NCBI GenBank assembly: GCA_900547315.1
Contig: URGI01000024.1
Location: 1 to 25,772, forward strand
From: an uncultured Eubacteriales bacterium
GTDB lineage: Bacteria; Bacillota; Clostridia; Oscillospirales; Oscillospiraceae
DNA: 25,772 bases
Reading direction: 5' to 3'
Shown piece by piece: positions 14,579 through 21,901 of the stretch. The translations under genes were made by a program, and so were the position numbers. The notes below the pieces were generated by a model. That model ran no database searches, had not been told where the DNA came from, and was given only the letters and a program-made list of their open reading frames with translations. Within the stretch, counting starts at the first letter, position 1, and each line of letters opens with the position of its first letter.

Positions 14579-16183
14579 ATGGATTCACTTTTTCATGTAG
14601 ACGGAAAGCCGTTTTTCTCCATCGGCGGACAGCTGAATAACTCCACAAGCTCCGACCCCGCGCTCACGGAAAAGGCCTTTAAGACCTGCGTGGGACTTGG
14701 ACTCAATACCGTTGCCGCGCCCGTCCACTGGGAACTCTTTGAAAAGGAGGAGGGAGCTTACGACTTTGCGCAGGTAGACATGCTTATGGAGCTTGCACGG
14801 CGCAGCGGTCTGAGGCTCGTTGTCCTCTGGTTTGGAACGTGGAAGAACGGAAACTCCCACTATGTCCCCGAGTGGGTCAAGCTGCAGAAGGAGCGCTTCC
14901 TCTGGGCTAAGGCGAATGACGGCGCGGAGATACGGGCTCTTTCTCCGACCTGCGAGGAGACGAAAAAAGCCGACATGCGCGCGTTCTGCGAGCTGTGCGG
15001 ACACATAGCCCGCAATAACGCGGACGGCTGCGTTATCGGCATCCAGATCGAAAACGAGCCGGGACTTATCGGCGCGGCAAGAGACTATTCTCCGCAGTCT
15101 ACCAAACTTTTCAAGGGGCGCATTCCTGCCGACGCCGCAGAGTTCATCGGCGCGGACGGCACATGGGAGGAGACCTTCGGCTTCTACGCCGCGGAGTTTT
15201 TCACCGCGTATCATATCGCGCACTACATCGACGATATCGCCGAGGCCGGCAAGCGGGTACTTGACCTCCCCATGTACATAAACGTATGGCTTGGCGAGAT
15301 GTACGCCCACATACCGGGTACGAACTATCCCTCGGGCGGCGCGGTAACAAAGACATTTCGCTTCTGGAAGCACCTTCTGAAGCATGTTGACGCCATCGCC
15401 CCGGATATCTATGTATCCGATTACCGGGAGGTGGAGGAGCTTTTCAGAACGTACTCCGGGGAGGGAAACATTTTCCATCTGCCGGAATCCTCTCCAATGC
15501 CGCTTTCCATGACGAACTCAATGCGTGCCGTCGCGGAATACGGATTGACCGGCGTTCACACCTTTGGGATAGATATCCTCTCCGCCGCCGCGGACAGGGC
15601 TGCGCTCTGCACAATGGCGGCCTCCGGCGCGGAGGGTGCGAAAAAGTCTGCGCTCCTGCGCGAGATAGCCGATTCCTATACCATACTCAGGCACTCAAAG
15701 CACCTTATAGAAAAGTATCAGGGTACGGGCAGACTGTATGCAGTCGCGCAGTATGAAGGAGCGGCGAATCAGGTATTTGATTTCGGCAGCTATATCGGCG
15801 AGATCGAGTTTCTCAACATGGAGTCTGCGCCTATCAACGGCGGAAATGTCAGACGCATGGACAACCGCCACATGGCCTCAAGCTATGACGGCTACAGGGC
15901 GAAGGGCTTTATCGTGGACGCCGGGAACGGAGAGTTCTATTTGACCGGCGACGCGTACAAGCTGAGGCTTTACCCGAAATTCTCGCTTGAGGAGCTTACC
16001 AGCGCGGTACACGCCGGGGATTTTCTCAATACGCGTTCACAGGGGTACCTCTCCGTAACTGAGGGAGAGTTTACTGCCGACGGCGAGTATAAGGTCAATA
16101 TCATCAGAAACGGCGACGAGTACGATTACGGCCTGTGGGTGACGAGCGATATCGGTGTCCTGCGCGTGAGAATGGACAGATAA
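14579..16183 (+). CDS. GH35-like beta-galactosidase (clan GH-A, DUF5597-type family)
   Basis: This 534-residue protein resembles the bacterial GH35/DUF5597 beta-galactosidases (Caulobacter type). Features in order are PFFSIGGQLNNSTSS, LGLNTVAAPVHWELFEKEEG (the barrel strand shared by GH35/GH42), IGIQIENEPGLIGAARDYS with the probable acid/base Glu160, LPMYINVWLGEMY, and IFHLPESSPMP with the probable nucleophile Glu303. The C-terminal ~130 residues are beta-rich. No signal peptide is present, so it acts on imported substrate. ATG 14579 has CGAGG 7 nt upstream and lies 16 bp after the GH13 stop. An upstream TTG at 14552 overlaps that gene and was not used. Its stop overlaps the start of the galactokinase gene by one base (TAATG), which fits galactose release followed by phosphorylation. 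The exact linkage is not known. Confidence 0.82.
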   Translation: MDSLFHVDGKPFFSIGGQLNNSTSSDPALTEKAFKTCVGLGLNTVAAPVHWELFEKEEGAYDFAQVDMLMELARRSGLRLVVLWFGTWKNGNSHYVPEWVKLQKERFLWAKANDGAEIRALSPTCEETKKADMRAFCELCGHIARNNADGCVIGIQIENEPGLIGAARDYSPQSTKLFKGRIPADAAEFIGADGTWEETFGFYAAEFFTAYHIAHYIDDIAEAGKRVLDLPMYINVWLGEMYAHIPGTNYPSGGAVTKTFRFWKHLLKHVDAIAPDIYVSDYREVEELFRTYSGEGNIFHLPESSPMPLSMTNSMRAVAEYGLTGVHTFGIDILSAAADRAALCTMAASGAEGAKKSALLREIADSYTILRHSKHLIEKYQGTGRLYAVAQYEGAANQVFDFGSYIGEIEFLNMESAPINGGNVRRMDNRHMASSYDGYRAKGFIVDAGNGEFYLTGDAYKLRLYPKFSLEELTSAVHAGDFLNTRSQGYLSVTEGEFTADGEYKVNIIRNGDEYDYGLWVTSDIGVLRVRMDR

Positions 16184-17379
16184 TGAACGGCATAAAAGAA
16201 AAGTTTGAGAGCTTTTATCCCGGCCGGACGCCGGAAAGACTCTACTCCGCTCCGGGAAGGACCGAGATCTGCGGCAACCACACCGACCACCAGCACGGCA
16301 AAGTACTTGCGGCAGCGGTCGAACTGCTGAGCAGGGCTGCGGTGCTTCCGAACAACAGCGGCGTTATCCGCGTAAAGTCCGAGGGCTATGACTATTTTGA
16401 AATAGACCTCAGCGAGCTTTCGCCCGTTACGGCGGAGCGGGGAACGACCGCCGCGCTGGTCAGGGGCGTTGCGGCGGGCTTTGCCATGCGGGGCTTTGGC
16501 GTCGGCGGCTTTGACGCATATGTTTCGTCGGAAGTCCTCCCCGGCAGCGGTCTCAGCTCCTCCGCGTCGTTTGAGGTCCTTATAGGGACCGTGATAAATG
16601 ACCTCGGAGAGTTCGGCCTCACGCCTGTCGAGATCGCTCGTATAGGGCAGTATGCCGAGAACGTATTCTTCGGAAAGCCCAGCGGTCTTATGGATCAGAC
16701 CGCCTGCGCGGTGGGGGGAACAATAGCGATAGACTTCACGGCCCCCGAAGATCCCGTTATCAGGCCCGTATGCGCGGACTTTGGCGGCTTCGGCCACAGC
16801 TTGTGCATAATCGAGAGCGGCGCCGATCACGCCGGACTGACCGATGAATACGCGGCGATACCCGCTGAGCTTTCAAGGCTGTGCGGGTATTTCGGGAAAA
16901 AATATCTTCGGGAGGTGCCGGAGGAGGAATTTTACCTCGGCATTTCGGGCGCAAGAAAATTTGCCGGGGACAGAGCCGTCCTGAGAGCCATGCATATCTA
17001 CGACGAAAACCGCCGTGTCGACGCGGAGATAGCGGCGCTTGAATCCGGCCGGTTTGACGAATTTCTGCGCCTTGTCAACGGATCGGGGACATCCTCATGG
17101 ACGCTTCTTCAGAACATCACGCCCGCCGGCAGCACGAGACATCAGGAGCTTGCCGTCGCGCTCGCGCTGTGCGGCAGACTGCTCAACGGCAGAGGGGCGT
17201 GCCGTGTGCATGGAGGAGGCTTTGCAGGGACGATACAGGCGTTCGTACCGAACGATATGCTTGAAGACTTCAAGACAGGTATCGAGTCATACCTCGGAGC
17301 CGACTGCTGCCATATCCTCACCATCCGCCGCGAGGGCGGCACGAGGGAGCGCTTCACGGAAGAAAGCCCAGACAAATAA
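16183..17379 (+). CDS. Galactokinase-family GHMP kinase
   Basis: This 398-residue GHMP kinase is of the galactokinase type and probably makes galactose 1-phosphate. The N-terminal signature reads APGRTEICGNHTDHQHGKVL (23-42), in place of the GRxNLIGEHTDY of classic GalK: the Glu that contacts sugar is Asn and the Tyr is His. The ATP-binding motif is LPGSGLSSSASFE (119-131), the catalytic Asp171 is in GLMDQTACAVG, and motif 3 is GGGFAGTIQAF near the C terminus. ATG 16183 overlaps the beta-galactosidase stop by one base. It is the last gene of the rightward arm, before a strong terminator. No galT or galE lies in the window, so galactose 1-phosphate would be handled elsewhere. The altered sugar-binding signature means the sugar may be a galactose derivative. 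The symbol galK is therefore withheld. Confidence 0.85.
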   Translation: MNGIKEKFESFYPGRTPERLYSAPGRTEICGNHTDHQHGKVLAAAVELLSRAAVLPNNSGVIRVKSEGYDYFEIDLSELSPVTAERGTTAALVRGVAAGFAMRGFGVGGFDAYVSSEVLPGSGLSSSASFEVLIGTVINDLGEFGLTPVEIARIGQYAENVFFGKPSGLMDQTACAVGGTIAIDFTAPEDPVIRPVCADFGGFGHSLCIIESGADHAGLTDEYAAIPAELSRLCGYFGKKYLREVPEEEFYLGISGARKFAGDRAVLRAMHIYDENRRVDAEIAALESGRFDEFLRLVNGSGTSSWTLLQNITPAGSTRHQELAVALALCGRLLNGRGACRVHGGGFAGTIQAFVPNDMLEDFKTGIESYLGADCCHILTIRREGGTRERFTEESPDK

Positions 17380-17380
17380 A

Positions 17381-17424
17381 AAACACCGGGATGGGTCGTA
17401 AAAGACCGGTCCCGGTGTTTTTTG
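17381..17424 (+). terminator. Terminator of the glycoside operon
   Basis: AAACACCGGGA (17381-17391) pairs perfectly with TCCCGGTGTTT (17410-17420), followed directly by a T-run. It starts one base after the galactokinase stop codon. Confidence 0.92.
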
Positions 17425-17428
17425 CTGC

Positions 17429-17560
17429 ATTCTTGTCGGCATATACGGCGGCGTGCTCGCCGTGGCGACCATGTTCGGTCAGGTCATCGTCCGCACCAAG
17501 CTCCCGCAGGCGCTCGGCGCGCTGACCCCGCCCTACGGCATGACCACTAAAAAATTTAAA
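17429..17560 (+). pseudogene. Coding-like fragment without a start, possible membrane-protein tail
   Basis: Between two terminators, one forward frame reads ILVGIYGGVLAVATMFGQVI and then VRTKLPQALGALTPPYGMTT. It looks like a membrane helix plus a basic tail. It has no ribosome-binding site or natural N terminus, and the frame runs on into the argS terminator. It may be a decayed end of a lost gene. I could not name the family. Without this, the stretch 17425-17574 would be featureless. Confidence 0.3.
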
Positions 17561-17574
17561 CAATCCGAAAGCCG

Positions 17575-17626
17575 TAAAAATATCCCCCGCGGCGTCTGCC
17601 TGAAAAGGCAGATGCTGCGGGGGATA
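17575..17626 (-). terminator. Terminator of the murI-DUF1934-argS operon
   Basis: TATCCCCCGCGGCGTCTGCC (17581-17600) pairs with 17607-17626 over 20 positions, with two G-U pairs and a 6-nt loop. On the minus strand a TTTTTAC run follows. It lies about 20 bp beyond the argS stop. Confidence 0.9.
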
Positions 17627-17644
17627 AGTTATTTCAGCTTCGGT

Positions 17645-19390
17645 TTACATCTTCTCCGGGGCTGATACGCCGATGATGCCGAGGGCGACGGCGAGGACGC
17701 GGCGCACGGTGTCCGCCAGCAGGAGGCGGGCTTCCAGCACTCCGGTCTCCGCGCCCTTGATGCGGCAGACGGTGTAGAACCGGTGGAAGCGTGCGGCAAG
17801 CTCGGTGACGTACTTGTTTATGCGGCTGGGGTCATAGTCGCGGGCGGCGAGGCGTATCTCCTCCGGCAGGGCGGCAAGCTGCTTTATCAGCTCGCGCTCG
17901 GCGTCGGTATCGAGCAGGGAGAGGTCGGCGTCCGACGCGGCGGGAACGCTGTGCCCGTCCGCCGCGAGCGCGGCGAGCATCGAGCAGATGCGCGCGTGGG
18001 CGTACTGGACGTAATACACGGGGTTCTCGCTGTCCTGCCGGATGGCAAGCTCGAGGTCGAACTCGACCGGCGACTCGGGGCGGGAATTGAAGAAGTAGCG
18101 GGCGGCATCGACGGGTATCTCGTCGAGCAGGTCGGTCAGGGAGATGGCCTTGCCGGTGCGCTTGGACATGCGCACGACCTCGCCGTTGCGCGTCAGCTTC
18201 ACGAGCTGCATCAGCACGATGTCGAGCCGGTGCTCGCCGTCAAGACCCAGCGCGTCCATCGCGCCCTTGAGGCGGGCGACGTGGCCGTGGTGATCCGCGC
18301 CCCAGACGTTGATGACCTTGTCAAAGCCGCGCTTTTCGAACTTGTTGCGGTGATAGGCGATGTCGGCGGCAAAATAGGTGTAGAAGCCGTTGGCGCGGCG
18401 GAGAACGTCGTCCTTGAGGTCGAGCTTGGCGATCTCCTCCTCGGTCTTGCCCTCAGCGCGGAGCTTCGAGCCGAGGATCTCGGAGGTGCGCAGCCAGAGC
18501 GCGCCGTCCTTCTCATAGGTGAAGCCCAGATCGGTCAGCTTCTGCACCGACTCTGCGACGTAGCCGCTCTCGTGCAGCTCCGACTCGAAGAACCACTGGT
18601 CGTACTCGATGCCGTAGCGGCGCAGGTCGGACTGCATCTTCGGGATGTTGCGGTCAAGCCCGAAGCGAGCCATCGCCGCGTGGCGGTCGGCCTCGGGGCG
18701 CTTCAGGTAATCCTCGCCGTAGATATCGTAAAAGTCCTTGGCAAGCTCCTTTATATCGTCGCCATGGTAGCCGTCCTCGGGGAACTCGACCTTATCCTCG
18801 CCGAGGATGAGCTGGCGGTAGCGCGCGTCGATGGAGGAGGCGAACTTCTCTATCTGGTTGCCGGCGTCGTTGACGTAGAACTCGCGCCAGACATTGTAGC
18901 CCGCGCGGTCGAGGATGCTGGCCAGCGCGTCGCCCAGCACGCCGCCGCGGGCGTTGCCCATGTGCATGGGGCCGGTGGGGTTTGCGGAGACAAACTCTAC
19001 CATGCACTTTGCGCCGTGCCCGACGTCTACGCGGCCGTAGTCCTTGCCCTCGGCGGCGATGTCACGGAGCACGTCGCCGTACCAGCTTTTGCCGAGGCGG
19101 AAGTTTATGAAGCCGGGGCCTGCAACTTCGACGGAGTCAAACCAGGTACCCTCAAGCTCCATGTTCGCCGTGAGCGCTTCGGCGATCTTGCGCGGCGCCA
19201 TGTGCAGCGCGCGGGCGCCGGTCATGGCGTGGTTCGCGGCATAGTCGCCGTTGGCGGTGTCCTTGGGTATCTCAACGCTGCCGCTGAGCACCGCGCCTGC
19301 GGGCAGCTCACCCTTCCCGACAGCCTTCTCACAGGCTCTGTTCAGAATGCTGCTTATCTGCTCTTTCGCGTCTTGTATCAGGTTTGACAT
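17645..19390 (-). CDS. argS: Arginine-tRNA ligase (arginyl-tRNA synthetase)
   Basis: This 581-residue class I synthetase charges tRNA-Arg with arginine in the cytoplasm. The N-terminal tRNA-recognition domain (1-~115) is followed by VEFVSANPTGPMHMGNARGG, whose HMGN (143-146) is the HIGH motif. EFYVNDAGNQIEKFA follows. The KMSKS counterpart is VRMSKRTGKAISL. The C-terminal DALR anticodon-binding domain includes YVQYAHARICSMLAAL and ends INKYVTELAARFHRFYTVCR. The length is typical. Its start lies inside the end of the upstream DUF1934 gene (62-bp overlap), so it probably depends on translation of that gene. The DUF1934-argS adjacency matches ywiB-argS of Bacillus. Confidence 0.97.
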   Translation of the reverse strand: MSNLIQDAKEQISSILNRACEKAVGKGELPAGAVLSGSVEIPKDTANGDYAANHAMTGARALHMAPRKIAEALTANMELEGTWFDSVEVAGPGFINFRLGKSWYGDVLRDIAAEGKDYGRVDVGHGAKCMVEFVSANPTGPMHMGNARGGVLGDALASILDRAGYNVWREFYVNDAGNQIEKFASSIDARYRQLILGEDKVEFPEDGYHGDDIKELAKDFYDIYGEDYLKRPEADRHAAMARFGLDRNIPKMQSDLRRYGIEYDQWFFESELHESGYVAESVQKLTDLGFTYEKDGALWLRTSEILGSKLRAEGKTEEEIAKLDLKDDVLRRANGFYTYFAADIAYHRNKFEKRGFDKVINVWGADHHGHVARLKGAMDALGLDGEHRLDIVLMQLVKLTRNGEVVRMSKRTGKAISLTDLLDEIPVDAARYFFNSRPESPVEFDLELAIRQDSENPVYYVQYAHARICSMLAALAADGHSVPAASDADLSLLDTDAERELIKQLAALPEEIRLAARDYDPSRINKYVTELAARFHRFYTVCRIKGAETGVLEARLLLADTVRRVLAVALGIIGVSAPEKM

Positions 19391-19832
19391 TACGTGTATC
19401 CTCCCACTCGGTGATTTTGAGCTTGAACATGTTCCTGGTGACTACGGCGTGCTCATAGTCGATGACGTAATACACATCGAGCGAGCCGCCGTGCTCGTCA
19501 AAGTTCTTGGTTATCTTCTTGGTGTTGATGCCCATCAGCATATTGCCGTAGGGCGTTTTATAGGTGAAGTGATCCGTTTCGCCCTCACGGAAGAGCATGC
19601 GGCTGTTGATGTAGCCCTTGCGGTCGATCGTGACCTCGTCCGGCGATATGACGACGTTGGTCTGCGTGCCGCGCAGGCCGGTCAGCCGCTGCTCGGGATA
19701 GCTGAAGCGGATGGTGTCGCCCTCGTAGTGATACTCGCCGTCGACCGAGAACTCCATGATGCTCGAATCGTCGCCGATCTGCTGGCTGGTCATCTCGATG
19801 ACAACGGTTTTGGGGTTTTCTACGTTTTCCAT
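19329..19832 (-). CDS. DUF1934 domain protein (YwiB-like, beta-barrel)
   Basis: This 167-residue cytoplasmic protein is of the DUF1934 type. It is made mostly of strands: KTVVIEMTSQQIGDDSS, EYHYEGDTIRFSYPEQRL, NVVISPDEVTIDRKG and TPYGNMLMGINTKKI. The last is the conserved core of the family, which has a lipocalin-like fold in the YwiB structure. The final ~25 residues are charged and lie over the argS start. The molecular role is not known, and linkage to argS and murI is conserved context rather than a function. The gene starts 13 bp inside the end of murI. Confidence 0.85.
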   Translation of the reverse strand: MENVENPKTVVIEMTSQQIGDDSSIMEFSVDGEYHYEGDTIRFSYPEQRLTGLRGTQTNVVISPDEVTIDRKGYINSRMLFREGETDHFTYKTPYGNMLMGINTKKITKNFDEHGGSLDVYYVIDYEHAVVTRNMFKLKITEWEDTRNVKPDTRRERADKQHSEQSL

Positions 19833-20647
19833 ATTTCTCTCTGTTCTACCTCCATAGGAGCTATGTGTTCCGCGCCGCGCTTCGGCTGCCAGCCGAGGAA
19901 TATCGCGGCCATGCGGCCGAAGTCGCCGGTCTCGCCGCTGGTGAGGTATCGCTCCTCGCCGCAGCCGCCGGTCATGTCAAGCTCGCGGAGCTTATCGCTC
20001 AGCTCGCGCGCCGCGCACTCCGACGCGCTGACGAGCCGTGTCTCCGCGCCCATGTAATCTTCTATCGCGGCCGAGATCAGGCCGTAGTGCGTGCAGCCGA
20101 GCAGTATCGCGCCGACTCCGGCGTCCTTCATCGGGCGCAGGTAGCGCGCGACGGCTTCGCGTATCAGCGCGTCGTCTGGCGAATAGTGCCCGCTCTCGAT
20201 GAGCGGCACGAAGTCCGGACAGGCGGTGTATATCACGCCGCGCTCAAGGCCGTATCTCTCAAGCTCGCGCCGGAACGCGCCGCTGTCGATGCTGGCCTTC
20301 GTGGCGATGATGCCGAGGGGCGCGCCGCCCGCAAGCCCCGCCAGCGTCTTTACGCCGGGGCGCAGGACTCCGGTGACGGGCAGGGGGTAGGCGTCAAGAA
20401 TGTCTCCGGCGGTGCTGGACGTGGTCCCGCAGGCGGAGACGATGGCCTTCACGCCGAAGCCGCGCAGCAGGTCGAGATCCTGCGCCGTCATCCGGCGCAG
20501 CTGCGCCGCGGGGCGCGCGCCGTACGGCATGCGGCCGGTGTCGCCGAAGTAAATTATATTTTCATCGGGCATGAGCTTCCTGAACGCTCTGAGCGCGGTC
20601 AGGCCGCCGAAGCCCGAATCGAAGAATCCGACGGGTCTGTTGTCCAT
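19820..20647 (-). CDS. murI: Glutamate racemase
   Basis: This 275-residue cofactor-independent racemase makes D-glutamate for peptidoglycan. It opens with NRPVGFFDSGFGGLTALRAF, where Asp10/Ser11 bind substrate. It has YFGDTGRMPYG, the first catalytic Cys73 in SACGTTSS, and the second Cys185 with His187 in LLGCTHYGL. The usual ACNTA motif has Gly for Asn here, while the Cys is kept. The length matches MurI proteins. It is the first gene of a leftward operon whose promoter lies at 20701-20729. It overlaps the next gene by 13 bp. Confidence 0.93.
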   Translation of the reverse strand: MDNRPVGFFDSGFGGLTALRAFRKLMPDENIIYFGDTGRMPYGARPAAQLRRMTAQDLDLLRGFGVKAIVSACGTTSSTAGDILDAYPLPVTGVLRPGVKTLAGLAGGAPLGIIATKASIDSGAFRRELERYGLERGVIYTACPDFVPLIESGHYSPDDALIREAVARYLRPMKDAGVGAILLGCTHYGLISAAIEDYMGAETRLVSASECAARELSDKLRELDMTGGCGEERYLTSGETGDFGRMAAIFLGWQPKRGAEHIAPMEVEQREIWKT

Positions 20648-20674
20648 GTAATTCTCCCCGACTATGCATACTTG

Positions 20675-20729
20675 GCTGCGGATAAAGCAGCCGATATTTA
20701 AATATACAGCAAAACCGCCGTTATTACAA
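20675..20729 (-). promoter_or_regulatory. Predicted promoter and short leader hairpin of the murI operon
   Basis: On the minus strand, TTGTAA (20724-20729) lies 17 bp from TATATT (20701-20706). Downstream in the leader, GGCTGC (20675-20680) and GCAGCC (20688-20693) form a small hairpin ahead of the murI start. Confidence 0.55.
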
Positions 20730-20780
20730 GCAAAACTTGCTCCGGAGAAAGAAATTGCGCCGGAACAGTGGAAATGGGGC

Positions 20781-20808
20781 TTGTGTTTTGCTATAATAAG
20801 TATATAAT
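20781..20808 (+). promoter_or_regulatory. Predicted promoter of the hypothetical-greA unit
   Basis: TTGTGT (20781-20786) lies 16 bp before TATAAT (20803-20808). A second TATAAT at 20792-20797 is at poor spacing. The start codon is about 22 bp downstream of the -10 box, so the leader is very short. Confidence 0.6.
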
Positions 20809-20829
20809 CACATGGCAGGAGGCGAGATC

Positions 20830-21237
20830 ATGAACATAGAGCTTACGAGCAAGGAGTACCGGCTGCTCCTTGACATGGTATATATCGGCAACTGGATACT
20901 CAATTCGACGCGCACGGACGACCGCATAGAGGACTATGACCTCTTGCAGGAGAAGCTGTTCGCCAAGGCTCCGGCCAACGGCATGCGCTCGCTGGTGGAG
21001 AGCTGGCAGGGGCACATCTTCCCCTCGCGCGCCTATGAGGACGGCGGCATACACGAAGCCATCGCCGACTATGAGGACGCCGTGTTCTACGATATACTGG
21101 CCGAGGAGCTGGCGCGGCGCGATCTGGGGCTGGAAAACAGCGACCCCGAGGACGCGACCGAGCTTACAAACCGCATGGACGAATACATGGCGGAGTTTGA
21201 GAAGAACGGCCTGAACACGATAAATATAGACATCTGA
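20830..21237 (+). CDS. Hypothetical acidic protein (135 residues)
   Basis: I do not recognise this family. The protein is soluble, strongly acidic and mostly helical by eye, with no signal peptide or membrane segment. It opens MNIELTSKEYRLLLDMVYIG and NWILNSTR, has a central HIFPSRAYEDGG, and ends with an acidic helix. AGGAGG at 20817-20822 lies 7 nt before ATG 20830, which decides the start. An ATG at 20812 would place the ribosome-binding site inside the gene. A greA-type gene follows 21 bp later and is probably co-transcribed. No function is proposed. Confidence 0.8.
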   Translation: MNIELTSKEYRLLLDMVYIGNWILNSTRTDDRIEDYDLLQEKLFAKAPANGMRSLVESWQGHIFPSRAYEDGGIHEAIADYEDAVFYDILAEELARRDLGLENSDPEDATELTNRMDEYMAEFEKNGLNTINIDI

Positions 21238-21258
21238 CAAAGCTGTGAGGCGAGAATT

Positions 21259-21762
21259 ATGCATGACAAACTGACGGCAAACGACATCAAGAAAATGCAG
21301 GAGGAGCTGGACTACCGGCGGCTGGAGCTTATGCCGGAGATAATCGAGGAGGTCAAGCGCACGCGCGCCTTCGGCGACCTGAGCGAGAACTACGAGTACA
21401 AGGCCGCAAAGCAGGCGCAGAACAAGAACCGCAGTCGTATGCGCTATCTGGAGGGCATGATAAAGACTGCCTCCGTCATCGACGACAACTCGAAGGCCGA
21501 CGAGGTCGGCCTGTTCGACAAGGTGGAGGTCTATATGCCCGAGGACGACGAGACGGATATCATCCAGGTCGTCACGACCGTGCGCTGCGACCCGCGCAAG
21601 GGGCTTATCAGCATGGACTCGCCCTTCGGCAAGCAGATACTCGGCAAGAAGGTCGGCGATAAGTTCACCGTCCACGTAAGCGACAGTTACAGCTACGAGG
21701 CGGAGATACGCTCCATCACCAAGACCGACGACGACGGCTCCGCGCCGCTGATGTCCTACTGA
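21259..21762 (+). CDS. greA: GreA-type transcription elongation factor
   Basis: This 167-residue transcript-cleavage factor binds the RNA polymerase secondary channel. The N-terminal coiled coil carries the diagnostic TRAFGDLSENYEYKAAKQAQ with the acidic tip (Asp/Glu) used in transcript cleavage. The C-terminal FKBP-like domain has VTTVRCDPRKGLISMDSPFG and LGKKVGDKFTV. The length is near the usual 158 with a short extra tail. A ribosome-binding site (TGAGGCGAG) precedes ATG 21259. Paralogues are common in this lineage, so it could be a second Gre factor. The core assignment is secure. Confidence 0.9.
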   Translation: MHDKLTANDIKKMQEELDYRRLELMPEIIEEVKRTRAFGDLSENYEYKAAKQAQNKNRSRMRYLEGMIKTASVIDDNSKADEVGLFDKVEVYMPEDDETDIIQVVTTVRCDPRKGLISMDSPFGKQILGKKVGDKFTVHVSDSYSYEAEIRSITKTDDDGSAPLMSY

Positions 21763-21767
21763 CGCGG

Positions 21768-21848
21768 TTGATCGCGTTCGCGTGGTTTTTATATCTGCTG
21801 CCGCTGTGCGAGCTTGTGAAGTCGATAATCAGAAAGCACAGAACATAA
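21768..21848 (+). pseudogene. Short hydrophobic ORF or gene-end remnant
   Basis: A 26-codon open frame from TTG 21768 reads IAFAWFLYLLPLCELVKSII and then RKHRT. This is a single membrane-type helix with a basic end, stopping at 21846-21848 just before the terminator. There is no convincing ribosome-binding site. It may be the tail of a lost gene or a small membrane peptide. Confidence 0.25.
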
Positions 21849-21850
21849 AG

Positions 21851-21888
21851 AAAACTCACTGGGAATTTTCCCAGTGAGTTTTAACTTT
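21851..21888. terminator. Bidirectional terminator between greA and the surface-protein gene
   Basis: AAAACTCACTGGGAA (21851-21865) is the perfect reverse complement of TTCCCAGTGAGTTTT (21868-21882). T-rich runs follow on both strands, so it ends the greA unit and the oppositely oriented surface-protein gene. Confidence 0.9.
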
Positions 21889-21901
21889 TATTGCAGCTGA
21901 A

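Noticed and set aside
2241..17424. Inositol-catabolic operon (iol)
   Set aside because: Gfo/Idh, TIM barrel, PfkB kinase and aldolase are reminiscent of it, but IolD and IolB are absent, the aldolase is of DeoC type rather than IolJ, and two hydrolases and a galactokinase-type enzyme point to an oligosaccharide.
17783..19387. Long open frame on the strand opposite argS (534 codons)
   Set aside because: It lies entirely over a clear arginyl-tRNA synthetase, is Val/Ala/Gly/Glu-rich as expected from GC-rich antisense, and shows no domain or ribosome-binding site.
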